This document shows, one piece after another, positions 1 to 8,536 of a stretch of DNA of 64,000 nt (position 1 is the stretch's first letter; each line of letters starts with the position of its first letter). The notes under the pieces were generated by a model. The model searched no databases. It had not been told where the DNA came from and was given only the letters and a program-made list of their open reading frames with translations. Origin of the DNA: Rhodococcus pseudokoreensis (GTDB lineage: Bacteria; Actinomycetota; Actinomycetes; Mycobacteriales; Mycobacteriaceae); NCBI RefSeq assembly GCF_017068395.1, contig NZ_CP070619.1:8184001-8248000 (forward strand), given 5' to 3'. Made by a program: the position numbers and the translations under genes.

Positions 1-877
1 GCAGTCTGCCTGCGAGGGATCTGCCGAGCAGGCGCTCGGCCAGTCGAGCGGCGTCGAGTTCCCTGTCGATGTCGATGCCGGTCGCGATGCCGCCGTCCTC
101 GAACATGTAGACCAGTTCCTCGGTGGCGATGTTGCCGCTCGCGCCCGGCGCGAAGGGGCACCCACCGAGCCCGCCGACGGAGGCGTCGAACTGGCGGATG
201 CCCGAGGCGTATGCCGCCCACGCGTTCGCCAGCCCCTGGCCGCGGGTGTCGTGCAGGTGCAGGCCGAGGTCCACGCCGGGGGCCGCGGCGCGCACCCGGG
301 TGAGTACATCGGTGGTGCGCACCGGCGTCGCCGTGCCGATGGTGTCGGCGACGGACAGCGCATCCGCACCCGAAAGAACCGCACGCCGCGCGATGTCGGC
401 CACGCGGTCCGGTGGGGTGGGCCCGTCGAACGGGCAGTCGAAGGCGATGGCGACGATCACTTCGAGTGTGCCGCCCGCCTGGTGAATCAGTTCGGCAATG
501 GGGGTGATCAGCGCGATCGACTCCTCGCTGCTGCGACCGACGTTGGCCCGGCTGTGCCCGTCGGACGCGGAGACGACGTATTCGAGGTGGGTCAGGCCTG
601 CCGCGAGTGCTCGCTTGACGCCGCCGAGTCCGGCAACCAGCGCCGAGAACGTGACGTGTGGCCAGCGGCCGAGTTGGGCGGCGACGGCCTCGGCGTCGGC
701 CAGCGCCGGGACGGCCCGCGGGGAGACGAAGGACGTGGCCTCGATGCGCCGGACACCGGTCGCGGCGAGCGCGTCGATCAGATCCAGCTTGGCGGCAGTG
801 GGAATGGGCTTCTCGATCTGCAGTCCATCGCGGGGCCCGACTTCCCGGATGTCGACCTCGGGTGGAATCGCGGTCAC
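1..877 (-). CDS. Hydroxymethylglutaryl-CoA lyase-like enzyme (3' end off window)
   Basis: This is a TIM-barrel aldolase-type lyase that cleaves 3-hydroxy-3-methylglutaryl-CoA or a related 3-hydroxyacyl-CoA to acetyl-CoA and a keto acid. Reading the minus strand from a GTG at 877 gives VTAIPPEVDIREVGPRDGLQ, the family N-terminus with the substrate/metal-binding Arg-Asp pair. Further on come the HLHDTRG metal site and the GLGGCPFAPGASGN signature with the catalytic Cys. About 292 codons lie in the window and the family is about 300 residues, so little is missing. The GTG overlaps the stop of the upstream CoA-transferase by four bases (GTGA), so the two are co-translated. The exact substrate is not shown by the sequence; leucine or branched-acid catabolism is the usual role. 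Confidence 0.85.
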   Translation of the reverse strand, partial: MTAIPPEVDIREVGPRDGLQIEKPIPTAAKLDLIDALAATGVRRIEATSFVSPRAVPALADAEAVAAQLGRWPHVTFSALVAGLGGVKRALAAGLTHLEYVVSASDGHSRANVGRSSEESIALITPIAELIHQAGGTLEVIVAIAFDCPFDGPTPPDRVADIARRAVLSGADALSVADTIGTATPVRTTDVLTRVRAAAPGVDLGLHLHDTRGQGLANAWAAYASGIRQFDASVGGLGGCPFAPGASGNIATEELVYMFEDGGIATGIDIDRELDAARLAERLLGRSLAGRL

Positions 878-2139
878 GAGATCGTGCCCTGATCGCGCAA
901 TGCGGCGAGCCGGTCGGCGTCGTAGCCGAGGATTTCGGTGAGCACCTCGTCGGTGTGGGTGCCCGGACGGCTGGGCCCGCCCCACCGGACCCCGCCCGCG
1001 GTCTCGCTGAGTTTCGGGATCACTCCGACTCCCTTCACCGGCTCCGGATCGAATCCGGTGTCGCCGGGCCCGAGGGAGGGGTCGACATGGTCGACGAAGA
1101 TTTCGCGGGCGTTGAACTGGGGATCGGCCATCACCTCGGCGACCGTGTTTACCGGGCCCGTGACCACCTCGAACTTGGTCAGCAGTTCGATCAGCTCCGC
1201 AGCGGGGAAGCCGGCCGCCCACTCGGCTATCAGGGTGTCGAGCTCGTCCTGGTGATCCCCGCGCGCGGTGTGGGTGGCGTAGCGCGGATCGGTGGCGAGG
1301 TCGGGACGGCCCATCGCAGCGGACAGACGCGCGAACAGTGTGTCCTGGTTGGCCGCGATGATCACCCACAGCCCGTCCTGCGTCCGATACAGATTGGACG
1401 GTGCGACGCGGTCGAGGCGGGTGCCGGAGGGTTGCCGGACGTGGCCGGTCTTGTGGTAGTCGGGAACGGTGGACTCCTGGATGGCGAGTGCGGCCTCGGT
1501 GAGCGCGGCGTCGACGATCTGTCCCCGTCCGGTGCGTTCGCGCGCGATCAGCGCGGCGAGGACACCCTGGAAGGCGAACATGCCGGCGAGGCTGTCGCCG
1601 AGCGAGAGTGCGATTCGCGGGGGCGCCTGGCCGGGAAATCCGTTGAGGTGCCGCAAGCCGCTGATGCCCTCGGCCACCGACGCGTATCCGGGTCGCGCGG
1701 CGTACGGACCGGTCTGGCCGTATCCGGAGACCCGGGCCAGGACCAGTCGCGGGGAGATCTTCCGGAGGACGTCGTAGCCGACGCCCCAGCGTTCGAGGGT
1801 TCCGGGCCGGAAGCTCTCGACGACGACATCGGCCGTGGCGACGAGGTCGAGGAAGATCCGCCGGCCGGCTTCGGTGCGCAGGTCGAGGTTCACGCATCGC
1901 TTGTTGCGGGCGTGCACGGACCAGAAGTATTGGTGCCCGCCCTCGGCCTGGCCCCAGTCCCGTAGGGGGTCGGGCCGATCGGGGGCTTCGATCTTGATGA
2001 CGTCGGCGCCCATGTCACCGAGGAGACGCCCGCAGTACGGGCCTGCGATCAGGGTGCCCAGTTCGAGTACCCGCAGGCCGTCGAGCGCTCCCTGCGGTGT
2101 GTCGGTGGTAGCGGACGCGAACGGCGAATGCGTTGTCAT
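874..2139 (-). CDS. CaiB/BaiF family (class III) CoA-transferase
   Basis: A 421-residue family III CoA-transferase that moves CoA between acyl donors and an organic acid. The N-terminus (LRVLELGTLIAGPYCGRLL, then GDMGADVIKIE) is the family's CoA-binding start. The catalytic aspartate is Asp182 in LSLGDSLAG, followed by the usual TGRGQIVDAALTEAA segment. Length is normal for the family. The ATG at 2139 has a GAAGG about nine bases upstream. It precedes and overlaps the HMG-CoA-lyase-like gene, so the transferase probably activates an acid that the lyase then cleaves. The true acid is not identifiable from sequence alone. Confidence 0.88.
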   Translation of the reverse strand: MTTHSPFASATTDTPQGALDGLRVLELGTLIAGPYCGRLLGDMGADVIKIEAPDRPDPLRDWGQAEGGHQYFWSVHARNKRCVNLDLRTEAGRRIFLDLVATADVVVESFRPGTLERWGVGYDVLRKISPRLVLARVSGYGQTGPYAARPGYASVAEGISGLRHLNGFPGQAPPRIALSLGDSLAGMFAFQGVLAALIARERTGRGQIVDAALTEAALAIQESTVPDYHKTGHVRQPSGTRLDRVAPSNLYRTQDGLWVIIAANQDTLFARLSAAMGRPDLATDPRYATHTARGDHQDELDTLIAEWAAGFPAAELIELLTKFEVVTGPVNTVAEVMADPQFNAREIFVDHVDPSLGPGDTGFDPEPVKGVGVIPKLSETAGGVRWGGPSRPGTHTDEVLTEILGYDADRLAALRDQGTIS

Positions 2140-2289
2140 TGTGCGTGCCTTCGGAGAGATCGGAACAACGGCCGAGCCGACGAGATCGATCGATCGGTCG
2201 GCCGCTGTTCAGTCGATGGTGGGGTGTGCAGGAAGCGCACCGTCGGGATCGTGGCCCGGCACTGTTCTCGGTGGGGGAGCGTGCAGCGC

Positions 2290-2925
2290 TCAGTTCCGGT
2301 CGAGACCGAGTGCGCCCAGGCACATCTGGTCGAGGGTGTCGAGCAGGGCCGCCTCGTCGGCGTCGTCACCCTGGATCAACCACAGGTACAGGGTGTGGTC
2401 GACCATGGCGGCCATCGCGCGGGCCGCCAGCACCGGGTCGAGAGTGGCGGTGACCAGTCCGTCCTGCTGCCAGCGTGCGATGGCGCGGGAGGTCCGGTCG
2501 ATCAACTGGCGGCGGTGTTCGTGACGGAGCTCGCGGAATTCGTCGTTGAACGTCGCGACCTGTTCGACGATCGCCATCAGCGGGGCGTTCCGGCGGTAGG
2601 ACTGGTAGTACGAGCGGTTCGACGCGACCAGTTTCTCCGCCGGAGACAGGTCGCCGTCGGTCGGCTCCCGGCGGTGCATGTCCTCGAACAATCGTGTGCT
2701 CAGCTCCCGGAACACTTCTTCCTTCGACTCGAAGTAGCGGTAGAAGGTGCCGTAGGAGACGTTCGCCTCCTGGGCGATGTGTTCGACCCTTGTGTCGGGG
2801 AATCCGACCGTCTCGAACACCTTCCGGGCGGCGTCGAGCAGCGCGTCGCGTGTCTTACGGCCACGCGCGGTGAGGGTGTCGACCGTGGCCGGCGTGGACG
2901 AGGTATTGACAGATGACTTGCTCAC
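2290..2925 (-). CDS. TetR/AcrR family transcriptional regulator
   Basis: A 211-residue one-component repressor. Residues about 20-65 form the TetR helix-turn-helix (RDALLDAARKVFETVGF, then VSYGTFYRYFESKEEVF); the rest is a helical ligand-binding domain. An upstream in-frame TTG at 2931 is possible, but GGGAGAG at 2934-2940 lies seven bases from the GTG at 2925, which favours that start. The gene is divergent from the VOC gene at 3012, and a 19-bp near-perfect palindrome lies between them at 2946-2964. It is therefore likely to control itself and the VOC/CMD pair, and possibly the CoA-transferase operon downstream on its own strand. The ligand is unknown. Confidence 0.88.
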   Translation of the reverse strand: MSKSSVNTSSTPATVDTLTARGRKTRDALLDAARKVFETVGFPDTRVEHIAQEANVSYGTFYRYFESKEEVFRELSTRLFEDMHRREPTDGDLSPAEKLVASNRSYYQSYRRNAPLMAIVEQVATFNDEFRELRHEHRRQLIDRTSRAIARWQQDGLVTATLDPVLAARAMAAMVDHTLYLWLIQGDDADEAALLDTLDQMCLGALGLDRN

Positions 2926-2945
2926 GGACAAACTCTCCCAATAGA

Positions 2946-2964
2946 TGACATGACTGTCAAGTCA
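2946..2964. promoter_or_regulatory. Probable TetR operator (19-bp inverted repeat)
   Basis: TGACATGACTGTCAAGTCA reads TGAC-N-TGAC-N-GTCA-N-GTCA, symmetric about the central base with one mismatched pair. It sits in the 86-bp gap between the TetR start at 2925 and the divergent VOC start at 3012, the usual place for a TetR-family operator. That the adjacent TetR binds it is inference. Confidence 0.6.
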
Positions 2965-3011
2965 TTTTTGTTCGCTTCTCGCGACGACTTCACCACATCG
3001 GAAGGACCGCC

Positions 3012-3578
3012 ATGAGCAATCCGAACTCCAAGTACGAACTTCGGGGTATCAACCACCTTGCGCTGGTGTGCTCGGACATGCAACGCACCATCGATTTCTA
3101 CTCGGGCGTCCTGGGCATGCCCCTGATCAAGACCATCGAGCTGCCGGGGGATCTGGGCCAGCATTTCTTCTTCGACTGCGGCAACGGCAACACCATCGCC
3201 TTCTTCTGGCTGGCCGATTCTCCCGAAGCCGCGCCCGGTCTCGCCGCCCCCAAGGGGCTCCCCGACGAGGGGGAACTCGCGAGTGCGGTCGGGTCGATGA
3301 ATCACGTCGCGTTCGCGGTGCCGCCGGAACAGTTCGACGAGTACTACACCCGCATGCAGGCCGAGGGAATCAAGGTCAGTCGGGTCCTCAACCACGACGA
3401 CAGTTCCGCCGGTGTGTCCCGGCACGTGCACCCGGGCACCTTCGTGCGCTCGTTCTACTTCCAGGACCCGGACGGCGTCCTGCTCGAATTCGCCTGCTGG
3501 ACGAGAACGTTCACCGAAGCCGACGTCTCGCACGAACCGAAGACCGCCGCCGACCGGCGCGTACCCACCGCATCCTGA
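3012..3578 (+). CDS. VOC-superfamily protein (glyoxalase/extradiol dioxygenase fold)
   Basis: A 188-residue vicinal-oxygen-chelate protein with two beta-alpha-beta-beta-beta modules. Candidate metal ligands are His15 (INHLALV), His98 (MNHVAFAV) and Glu159 (DPDGVLLEF), the usual H/H/E pattern of single-chain VOC enzymes. GGAAGGA lies five bases before the ATG. It is followed after about 25 bp by the CMD-like gene, and together they form an operon divergent from TetR. Family members act as ring-cleaving dioxygenases, isomerases or lyases; which reaction applies here is not decided by the sequence. Confidence 0.82.
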   Translation: MSNPNSKYELRGINHLALVCSDMQRTIDFYSGVLGMPLIKTIELPGDLGQHFFFDCGNGNTIAFFWLADSPEAAPGLAAPKGLPDEGELASAVGSMNHVAFAVPPEQFDEYYTRMQAEGIKVSRVLNHDDSSAGVSRHVHPGTFVRSFYFQDPDGVLLEFACWTRTFTEADVSHEPKTAADRRVPTAS

Positions 3579-3603
3579 CCGCTACCGCCCGAAAGGAACA
3601 GCC

Positions 3604-4242
3604 GTGCCCCGTCTCCGTGAGGTACCCCGCGCCGAAGTCACCGACGAGAAGATCCTGTTCTTCTACGACCGACTGTTCGGACCCGACAAGGATCCCGCCG
3701 TCGATCACGGCACCATCCACGCCACCCCCGGCGACTGGTGGACCGTGTTCGCCCAATCGCCGGACGTGTTCCGGCACGCCGTCCGCGGATTCTCGCTCTA
3801 CCGCAACGTCACCCTGGACCCCCTGTTGCGTGAACTGGGGCAGGCCAGGGCCGGGTACGCACGCGGAAGCCAGTTCGTTTTCTCCCAGCACTGCAAGCAG
3901 ATGCGCTCCCTCGGGGCACCGGAGGAAAAGATCGCGGCCCTTCCGCACTGGCAGGTCAGCGACTGCTTCTCCGCACTCGAGCGGGCGGTCCTCGCCTACA
4001 CCGACGGCCTCGTTTACGACGGCGGCCGGGTGCCGGACGAGGTGTTCGCGGTCCTGAAAGCCCACCTGACGGATCCCGAAATTCTGCAGCTGACCTACAT
4101 CACCACCCTCTACGACATGCACGCGACCATGTGCCGGGCCCTGCGCCTCGAATTCGACGACCGGCCGGAGTTGATCGCCGAGGTCGAGATTCCCGCCGGC
4201 GTCGAGGTTCGTGACCTTTCGGCCGACCTGTCCGGAGAATGA
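3604..4242 (+). CDS. Carboxymuconolactone decarboxylase/AhpD-like protein
   Basis: A 212-residue mostly helical protein resembling the carboxymuconolactone-decarboxylase superfamily. The core segment reads FVFSQHCKQMRSLGAPEEKI, where AhpD enzymes have a Cys-x-x-Cys; here only one Cys is present, so AhpD-type peroxidase chemistry is unlikely. The open frame extends upstream into the VOC gene, but the GTG at 3604 preceded by AAAGGAA is the first start after the VOC stop. Location suggests a helper or decarboxylase in the same catabolic route as the VOC protein. It converges on the SDR gene at 4282. Confidence 0.72.
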   Translation: MPRLREVPRAEVTDEKILFFYDRLFGPDKDPAVDHGTIHATPGDWWTVFAQSPDVFRHAVRGFSLYRNVTLDPLLRELGQARAGYARGSQFVFSQHCKQMRSLGAPEEKIAALPHWQVSDCFSALERAVLAYTDGLVYDGGRVPDEVFAVLKAHLTDPEILQLTYITTLYDMHATMCRALRLEFDDRPELIAEVEIPAGVEVRDLSADLSGE

Positions 4243-4281
4243 CAGGTCCCGCACATCAGTGCGTCTGTCGTCGTGCGGTCG

Positions 4282-5040
4282 TCAGAAGACGAACTGCTGT
4301 CCGCCGTCGATGTCGTACGTCGCGCCGGTGAGCGCCGTGTTGCTCATGATGTGGACGGCGAGTGCTGCGACGTCGGCGGGGCCGACGACCCGGCCGATCG
4401 GAAGCTTCGCTCGCAACTCGTTCCGCCGTTCGTCGAGCCGGTCGCCGAGCAGAGATGCCGACAGCGGGGTGTCGACGAAGCCCGCGGCGATGAGGTTGAC
4501 GCGAATCGGCGCGAGCTCGAGAGCGAGGGCCGCCGTGAACGGGGGCAGTGCGGCCGTGGCGGCGGAGACGATCCCCAGGCCGTGACCGATGCGCCGGCCG
4601 CCGGTGCCGCCCATGAACACCAGCGCGCCCCCGGGCCGCATCGTGTTCGCCGCATTGCGCGCGACCTCGAGCCCCAGCACTATGTGGTCGCTGAGCTGTC
4701 GGCGCACCTCGTCCGAGTCCATCTCGAGCAGGGGAGCGTAACGCGGGCCGCCGGCCGTCACCAGCACATGGTCGACCGGTGTCGGCAGGTCCTCGAAGAA
4801 CGTCCGCAGCGCGGCCGGGTCGTTGGCGTCGAACGCTGCGGTGCGCTGCGTGCCGACGTCTGCCGCTGCGGCCTCGAGCCGGTCGGGATTGCGCCCGGTG
4901 AGGATGACGTCGGCACCCTCCATCCGGGCGCGTCGCGCCGTCTCGAGCCCGATGCCTGCGCTGCCGCCGATGAGGACCACGGTCTGTCCCGCCAGCTCCG
5001 GTTCACGCTGCATGGCGACTGGTGTGGTTTCGCTGGTCAC
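4282..5040 (-). CDS. Atypical short-chain dehydrogenase/reductase
   Basis: A 252-residue Rossmann protein with the SDR nucleotide-binding motif GGSAGIG at residues 25-31 and a C-terminal region (IRVNLIAAGFVDTPL) typical of SDRs. The catalytic Tyr-x-x-x-Lys is not present: the expected position reads RRIGHGLGIVSAATAAL. The NNAG motif is replaced by VTAGG. It is therefore either a divergent reductase using other residues or a non-catalytic binding protein. It faces the VOC/CMD operon tail to tail, with 39 bp between them. Confidence 0.75.
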   Translation of the reverse strand: MTSETTPVAMQREPELAGQTVVLIGGSAGIGLETARRARMEGADVILTGRNPDRLEAAAADVGTQRTAAFDANDPAALRTFFEDLPTPVDHVLVTAGGPRYAPLLEMDSDEVRRQLSDHIVLGLEVARNAANTMRPGGALVFMGGTGGRRIGHGLGIVSAATAALPPFTAALALELAPIRVNLIAAGFVDTPLSASLLGDRLDERRNELRAKLPIGRVVGPADVAALAVHIMSNTALTGATYDIDGGQQFVF

Positions 5041-5116
5041 GATTTCTCCGATCGGTCTACGGAAATGCTTCTACAGTCGTCGTGGCCGGGCAAGGGTGGG
5101 TTGTCGCTTGTTTCGG

Positions 5117-5280
5117 TCAAGCCGCTGCTGCGGATGGTGTTCGGTCGTAGGTCTTGTTCTCGACGATGGCGTAGGTGATGTCGGATCGGCGTCGGGCGAG
5201 GCAGATGAGGGCTGCGAGCCGCGTCATCGAACCCGGCGCGCGGTCCATTCGCGAGTCCACTGAGCCCAATCCGGTGCCGA
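5117..5280 (-). pseudogene. Degraded transposase C-terminus (IS110-like)
   Basis: The minus strand encodes MTRLAALICLARRR, then SDITYAIVENKTYDRTPSAA and a stop at 5117-5119. An ALI-LARRR-DV-YA pattern is characteristic of the C-terminus of IS110/IS116-type transposases. No N-terminal catalytic part, inverted repeats or target duplication were found nearby, and upstream coding fades within about 100 bp. It is best read as a remnant of an old insertion. Family assignment is from pattern memory only. Confidence 0.45.
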
Positions 5281-5313
5281 GTTCGCGCCGGCCAGGACGA
5301 GCCCGGCGCCGAC

Positions 5314-5319
5314 TAGAAT
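5314..5319 (+). promoter_or_regulatory. Probable -10 element of the UPF0182 gene
   Basis: TAGAAT fits the actinobacterial sigma-A -10 consensus (TANNNT). It lies about 85 bp before the UPF0182 start with no clear -35. Confidence 0.35.
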
Positions 5320-5405
5320 GTGGTTATACGGATGCCTTCGCTGCATCGGGCGAGGGTGGTCCGCGGCGGCGGGGCTGCTCGTGAGCCGACCCGTGGGAGG
5401 TGGCC

Positions 5406-8378
5406 ATGCAACCGTCCGACCGGATGTGGGCGCTGCCGCGGCGGGCCCGGGTCACGATCATGGTGACGGTGGCTGCCGTTGCGGTGCTGGTGATCGGGCC
5501 GCGTCTGGTCGTGGGGTATACCGATTGGCTGTGGTTCGGTGAGGTCGGCTACCGCCGGGTGTGGGGGACCGTCCTGGTCACCCGGCTGATCCTGTTCACG
5601 GCGGTGACGCTGCTGGTGGGTGCGGTGATCTTCGCGGCCACGGTGTGGGCGTACCGATCCCGCCCACTGTTCGCGGCCGCTGCCGCGGACGCGGCGAAGG
5701 ATCCGCTCGAGCGGTACCGGACGGTGGTGCAGCGGCGCCCGCGGGCGTTCGCGGTGGGAATCGCGCTGTTGCTGGCGCTGCCGTTCGGGTTGCACGCGCA
5801 GTCGAGTTGGGAGACGGTGCAACTGTTCTTGCACGGCGGCGGCTTCGGCACGGTGGACGCGGAGTTCGGGTACGACATCGGTTTCTACGTCTTCGACCTG
5901 CCGTTCTACCGGCTGATCCTGACTTGGCTGTTCATGGCGGTGTTCCTGGCGTTGCTGATCGGGTTGGGAACCCACTACCTGTTCGGCGGCATCCGGCTGG
6001 CACCGAGCAAGGACCACCTCATCGAGGTGTCCCGACCGGCGCGCATCCAGCTCGCGGTGCTTGCGGGCACGTTCATCGCGCTGAAGGCGGCCTCCTACTG
6101 GCTCGACCGGTACTCCTTGTTGTGGAGCGGCCGGAAGGAGCCCACCTTCACCGGGGCCGGATACACCGACATCAACGCGGTGCTGCCGGCCCGGCTGATC
6201 ATGGTCGCGATCGCGGTGCTGTGCGCGGCCGCGTTTTTCGCCGCGATCGCGGTGCGGGACCTGCGGATCCCGGCGATGGCCACGGCATTGCTGGTGCTCT
6301 CGGCGATACTGGTCGGCGGAATCTATCCGGCGCTGATCGAGCAGTTCTCGGTCCGCCCGAACGCCGCCGACCGGGAGAGTCCCTACATCGAACGCAACAT
6401 CGCCGCGACCCGGCAGGCCTACGGAATCGGCCCGGACCGGGTCGACTACCTCGACTATCCCGGGGTGGGCACCCGGCCGCCCCGGGACATTCCCGCCGAC
6501 GTCACCACCATCGCCAACGCCCGCCTGCTGGACCCGACCGTGCTCTCGCGCACTTTCACCCAGCAGCAACAGTTGAAGAACTTCTACGGCTTCCCCGAGC
6601 ACCTCGACATCGACCGCTACACCATCGACGGACGACTCGCCGACTACATCGTCGCCGCCCGCGAGCTCTCCCCGAACAGCCTCAGCGGCAACCAGACTCA
6701 GTGGATCAACCGGCACACCGTATACACCCACGGCAACGGGTTCGTCGCCGCCCCCGCCAACCGGGTCAACGCCGCCGTCCGCGACGCCGCCGGTCAGAGC
6801 GCGAGCAGCGACAGCGGGTACCCGATCTACGCGGTCAGCGACATCGCCTCGCAGGCGGGGGGCGGCCAGGTTATCCCGGTGGAGCAACCGCGCATCTATT
6901 TCGGTGAGGTGATCGCGCAGGCGGACCCGGACTACGCCATCGTCGGCGGGCCCGAGGGTGCGCCGCCGCGCGAGTACGACACCGACACCGCCCAGTACAC
7001 CTACACCGGCACCGGTGGGGTGCCGGTAGGAAGCTGGGTCAACCGGCTGGCGTTCGCCGCCCGGTACGCCGAACGCAACATCCTGTTCTCCGGCGCCATC
7101 GGGCCCGGGTCGAAGATCATCTTCAACCGGGACCCGGCCACCCGGGTCGAACACGTCGCCCCGTGGCTGACCACCGACACCAACCCGTATCCGGCGGTGG
7201 TCGGCGGCCGGATCGTCTGGATCGTCGACGGCTACACCACCGCCGCCCACTACCCGTACTCGCAGGTCGGCGCACTCGCCGAGCCGGTGGTCACCGACAC
7301 CGGCCGCACCCTGCCCCTCGAGCAGGTGTCCTACGTGCGGAACTCGGTGAAGGCCACCGTCGACGCCTACGACGGCACCGTCACCCTCTACCAGGTCGAC
7401 GAGAACGACCCGGTCCTGCGGGCGTGGATGAGCGTGTTCCCGGGCACGGTGCAGCCGCCGACGGCGATCCCGACCGAGCTGCGCGCGCACTTCCGCTACC
7501 CAGAGGATCTGTTCCGCCTGCAGCGGGACCTGCTGGCGAAGTATCACGTCGATGATCCGCGGGAGTTCTTCACCACCAATGCATTCTGGTCGGTGCCCAG
7601 TGATCCGACCGCCGACACCGGTGGCGAGCAGCCGCCGTACTACGTCCTGGTCGGCGACGCCGGCACCGCGGCCCCGTCCTTCCGGCTCACCAGCGCCATG
7701 GTCGGCTTCAACCGGGAATTTCTCTCCGCCTACCTCTCGGTGCACTCCGACCCCGAAAACTACGGCAGGATCGACATTCTGCGGTTGCCGACGGACACCC
7801 AGACCCAGGGCCCGCGGCAGACCCAGAACTCGATGATCTCCGACACCCGCGTCGCCTCCGAGCGAACCCTCCTCGAGCGGTCCAACCGGATCTACTACGC
7901 CAACCTGTTGACCCTGCCGATCGCCGACGGCGGCATCCTCTACGTCGAACCGGTGTTCACCGAACGCTTGACCAGCACGCCCAATGGTTCCACGTTCCCG
8001 CAGCTGGCCCGGGTCCTGGTCAGCTACCGCGAACCCGGCACCGGCGGGGTGCGGATCGGATACGCCCCCACCCTCGCCGAGGCCCTCGACCAGGTCTTCG
8101 GCACCGGCACCGGCGCCGTCGCCACCGCACCTGGCGGCGACGCCACCACACCACCACCTACCGATGGGCAACCGCCGCCGCCTCCATCGGGTGCCCCGCC
8201 CGCTCCGCCACCGCCGGCATCGGACCAGCTGACCGCGGCGGTCCTCGAACTCAACGACGCTCTGGCCAACCTGCGCGAGGCGCAACGCACCGGCGACTTC
8301 ACCGCTTACGGCGCGGCCCTGGACCGCTTGCAACAGGCAATCGACACCTTTCTGGCCGCGGGCGGAACCCCGCACTGA
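5406..8378 (+). CDS. UPF0182 family large membrane protein
   Basis: A 990-residue protein of the UPF0182 family, conserved in actinobacteria and of unknown function. The first third has several membrane helices (residues about 15-40, 55-85, 110-130, 165-190, 210-230, 255-310). A long extracytoplasmic domain follows (YIERNIAATRQAYGI onward), then a proline/glycine-rich linker near residues 910-945 and a short helical tail. An in-frame GTG at 5400 is possible, but it overlaps the GGAGG at 5396-5400 that is correctly spaced for the ATG at 5406. Length is normal for the family. Single gene with its own promoter. Confidence 0.9.
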   Translation: MQPSDRMWALPRRARVTIMVTVAAVAVLVIGPRLVVGYTDWLWFGEVGYRRVWGTVLVTRLILFTAVTLLVGAVIFAATVWAYRSRPLFAAAAADAAKDPLERYRTVVQRRPRAFAVGIALLLALPFGLHAQSSWETVQLFLHGGGFGTVDAEFGYDIGFYVFDLPFYRLILTWLFMAVFLALLIGLGTHYLFGGIRLAPSKDHLIEVSRPARIQLAVLAGTFIALKAASYWLDRYSLLWSGRKEPTFTGAGYTDINAVLPARLIMVAIAVLCAAAFFAAIAVRDLRIPAMATALLVLSAILVGGIYPALIEQFSVRPNAADRESPYIERNIAATRQAYGIGPDRVDYLDYPGVGTRPPRDIPADVTTIANARLLDPTVLSRTFTQQQQLKNFYGFPEHLDIDRYTIDGRLADYIVAARELSPNSLSGNQTQWINRHTVYTHGNGFVAAPANRVNAAVRDAAGQSASSDSGYPIYAVSDIASQAGGGQVIPVEQPRIYFGEVIAQADPDYAIVGGPEGAPPREYDTDTAQYTYTGTGGVPVGSWVNRLAFAARYAERNILFSGAIGPGSKIIFNRDPATRVEHVAPWLTTDTNPYPAVVGGRIVWIVDGYTTAAHYPYSQVGALAEPVVTDTGRTLPLEQVSYVRNSVKATVDAYDGTVTLYQVDENDPVLRAWMSVFPGTVQPPTAIPTELRAHFRYPEDLFRLQRDLLAKYHVDDPREFFTTNAFWSVPSDPTADTGGEQPPYYVLVGDAGTAAPSFRLTSAMVGFNREFLSAYLSVHSDPENYGRIDILRLPTDTQTQGPRQTQNSMISDTRVASERTLLERSNRIYYANLLTLPIADGGILYVEPVFTERLTSTPNGSTFPQLARVLVSYREPGTGGVRIGYAPTLAEALDQVFGTGTGAVATAPGGDATTPPPTDGQPPPPPSGAPPAPPPPASDQLTAAVLELNDALANLREAQRTGDFTAYGAALDRLQQAIDTFLAAGGTPH

Positions 8379-8536
8379 CCCGCGCACGGTGAAGGGTTTC
8401 GCGGGCGTCCGCCGAGTCGGATACGGCCTGCCCGGCGTCGCGCGTGTGAACCAGTCGTCGGTGTCCCGCGTTAGAACTATTGAGAGCCGCAGTGTGCGAT
8501 CCCGCGTGACCCCAGCCCAGACAGGGAGCAACCGCC

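Larger units (their letters stand above)
5041..5405. other. Intergenic stretch with transposase-like scrap and a promoter
   Basis: The 365 bp between the SDR start and the UPF0182 gene contain no intact gene. The centre holds a decayed transposase C-terminus on the minus strand (separate entry). The right side holds a probable promoter for the UPF0182 gene, with TAGAAT at 5314-5319. Confidence 0.5.

Noticed and set aside
5313..8531. A 1072-codon minus-strand open frame opposite the UPF0182 gene
   Set aside because: Its translation is low-complexity Arg/Gly/Asp/His-rich sequence typical of the antisense of a high-GC gene, whereas the plus strand encodes a recognisable family with membrane helices.
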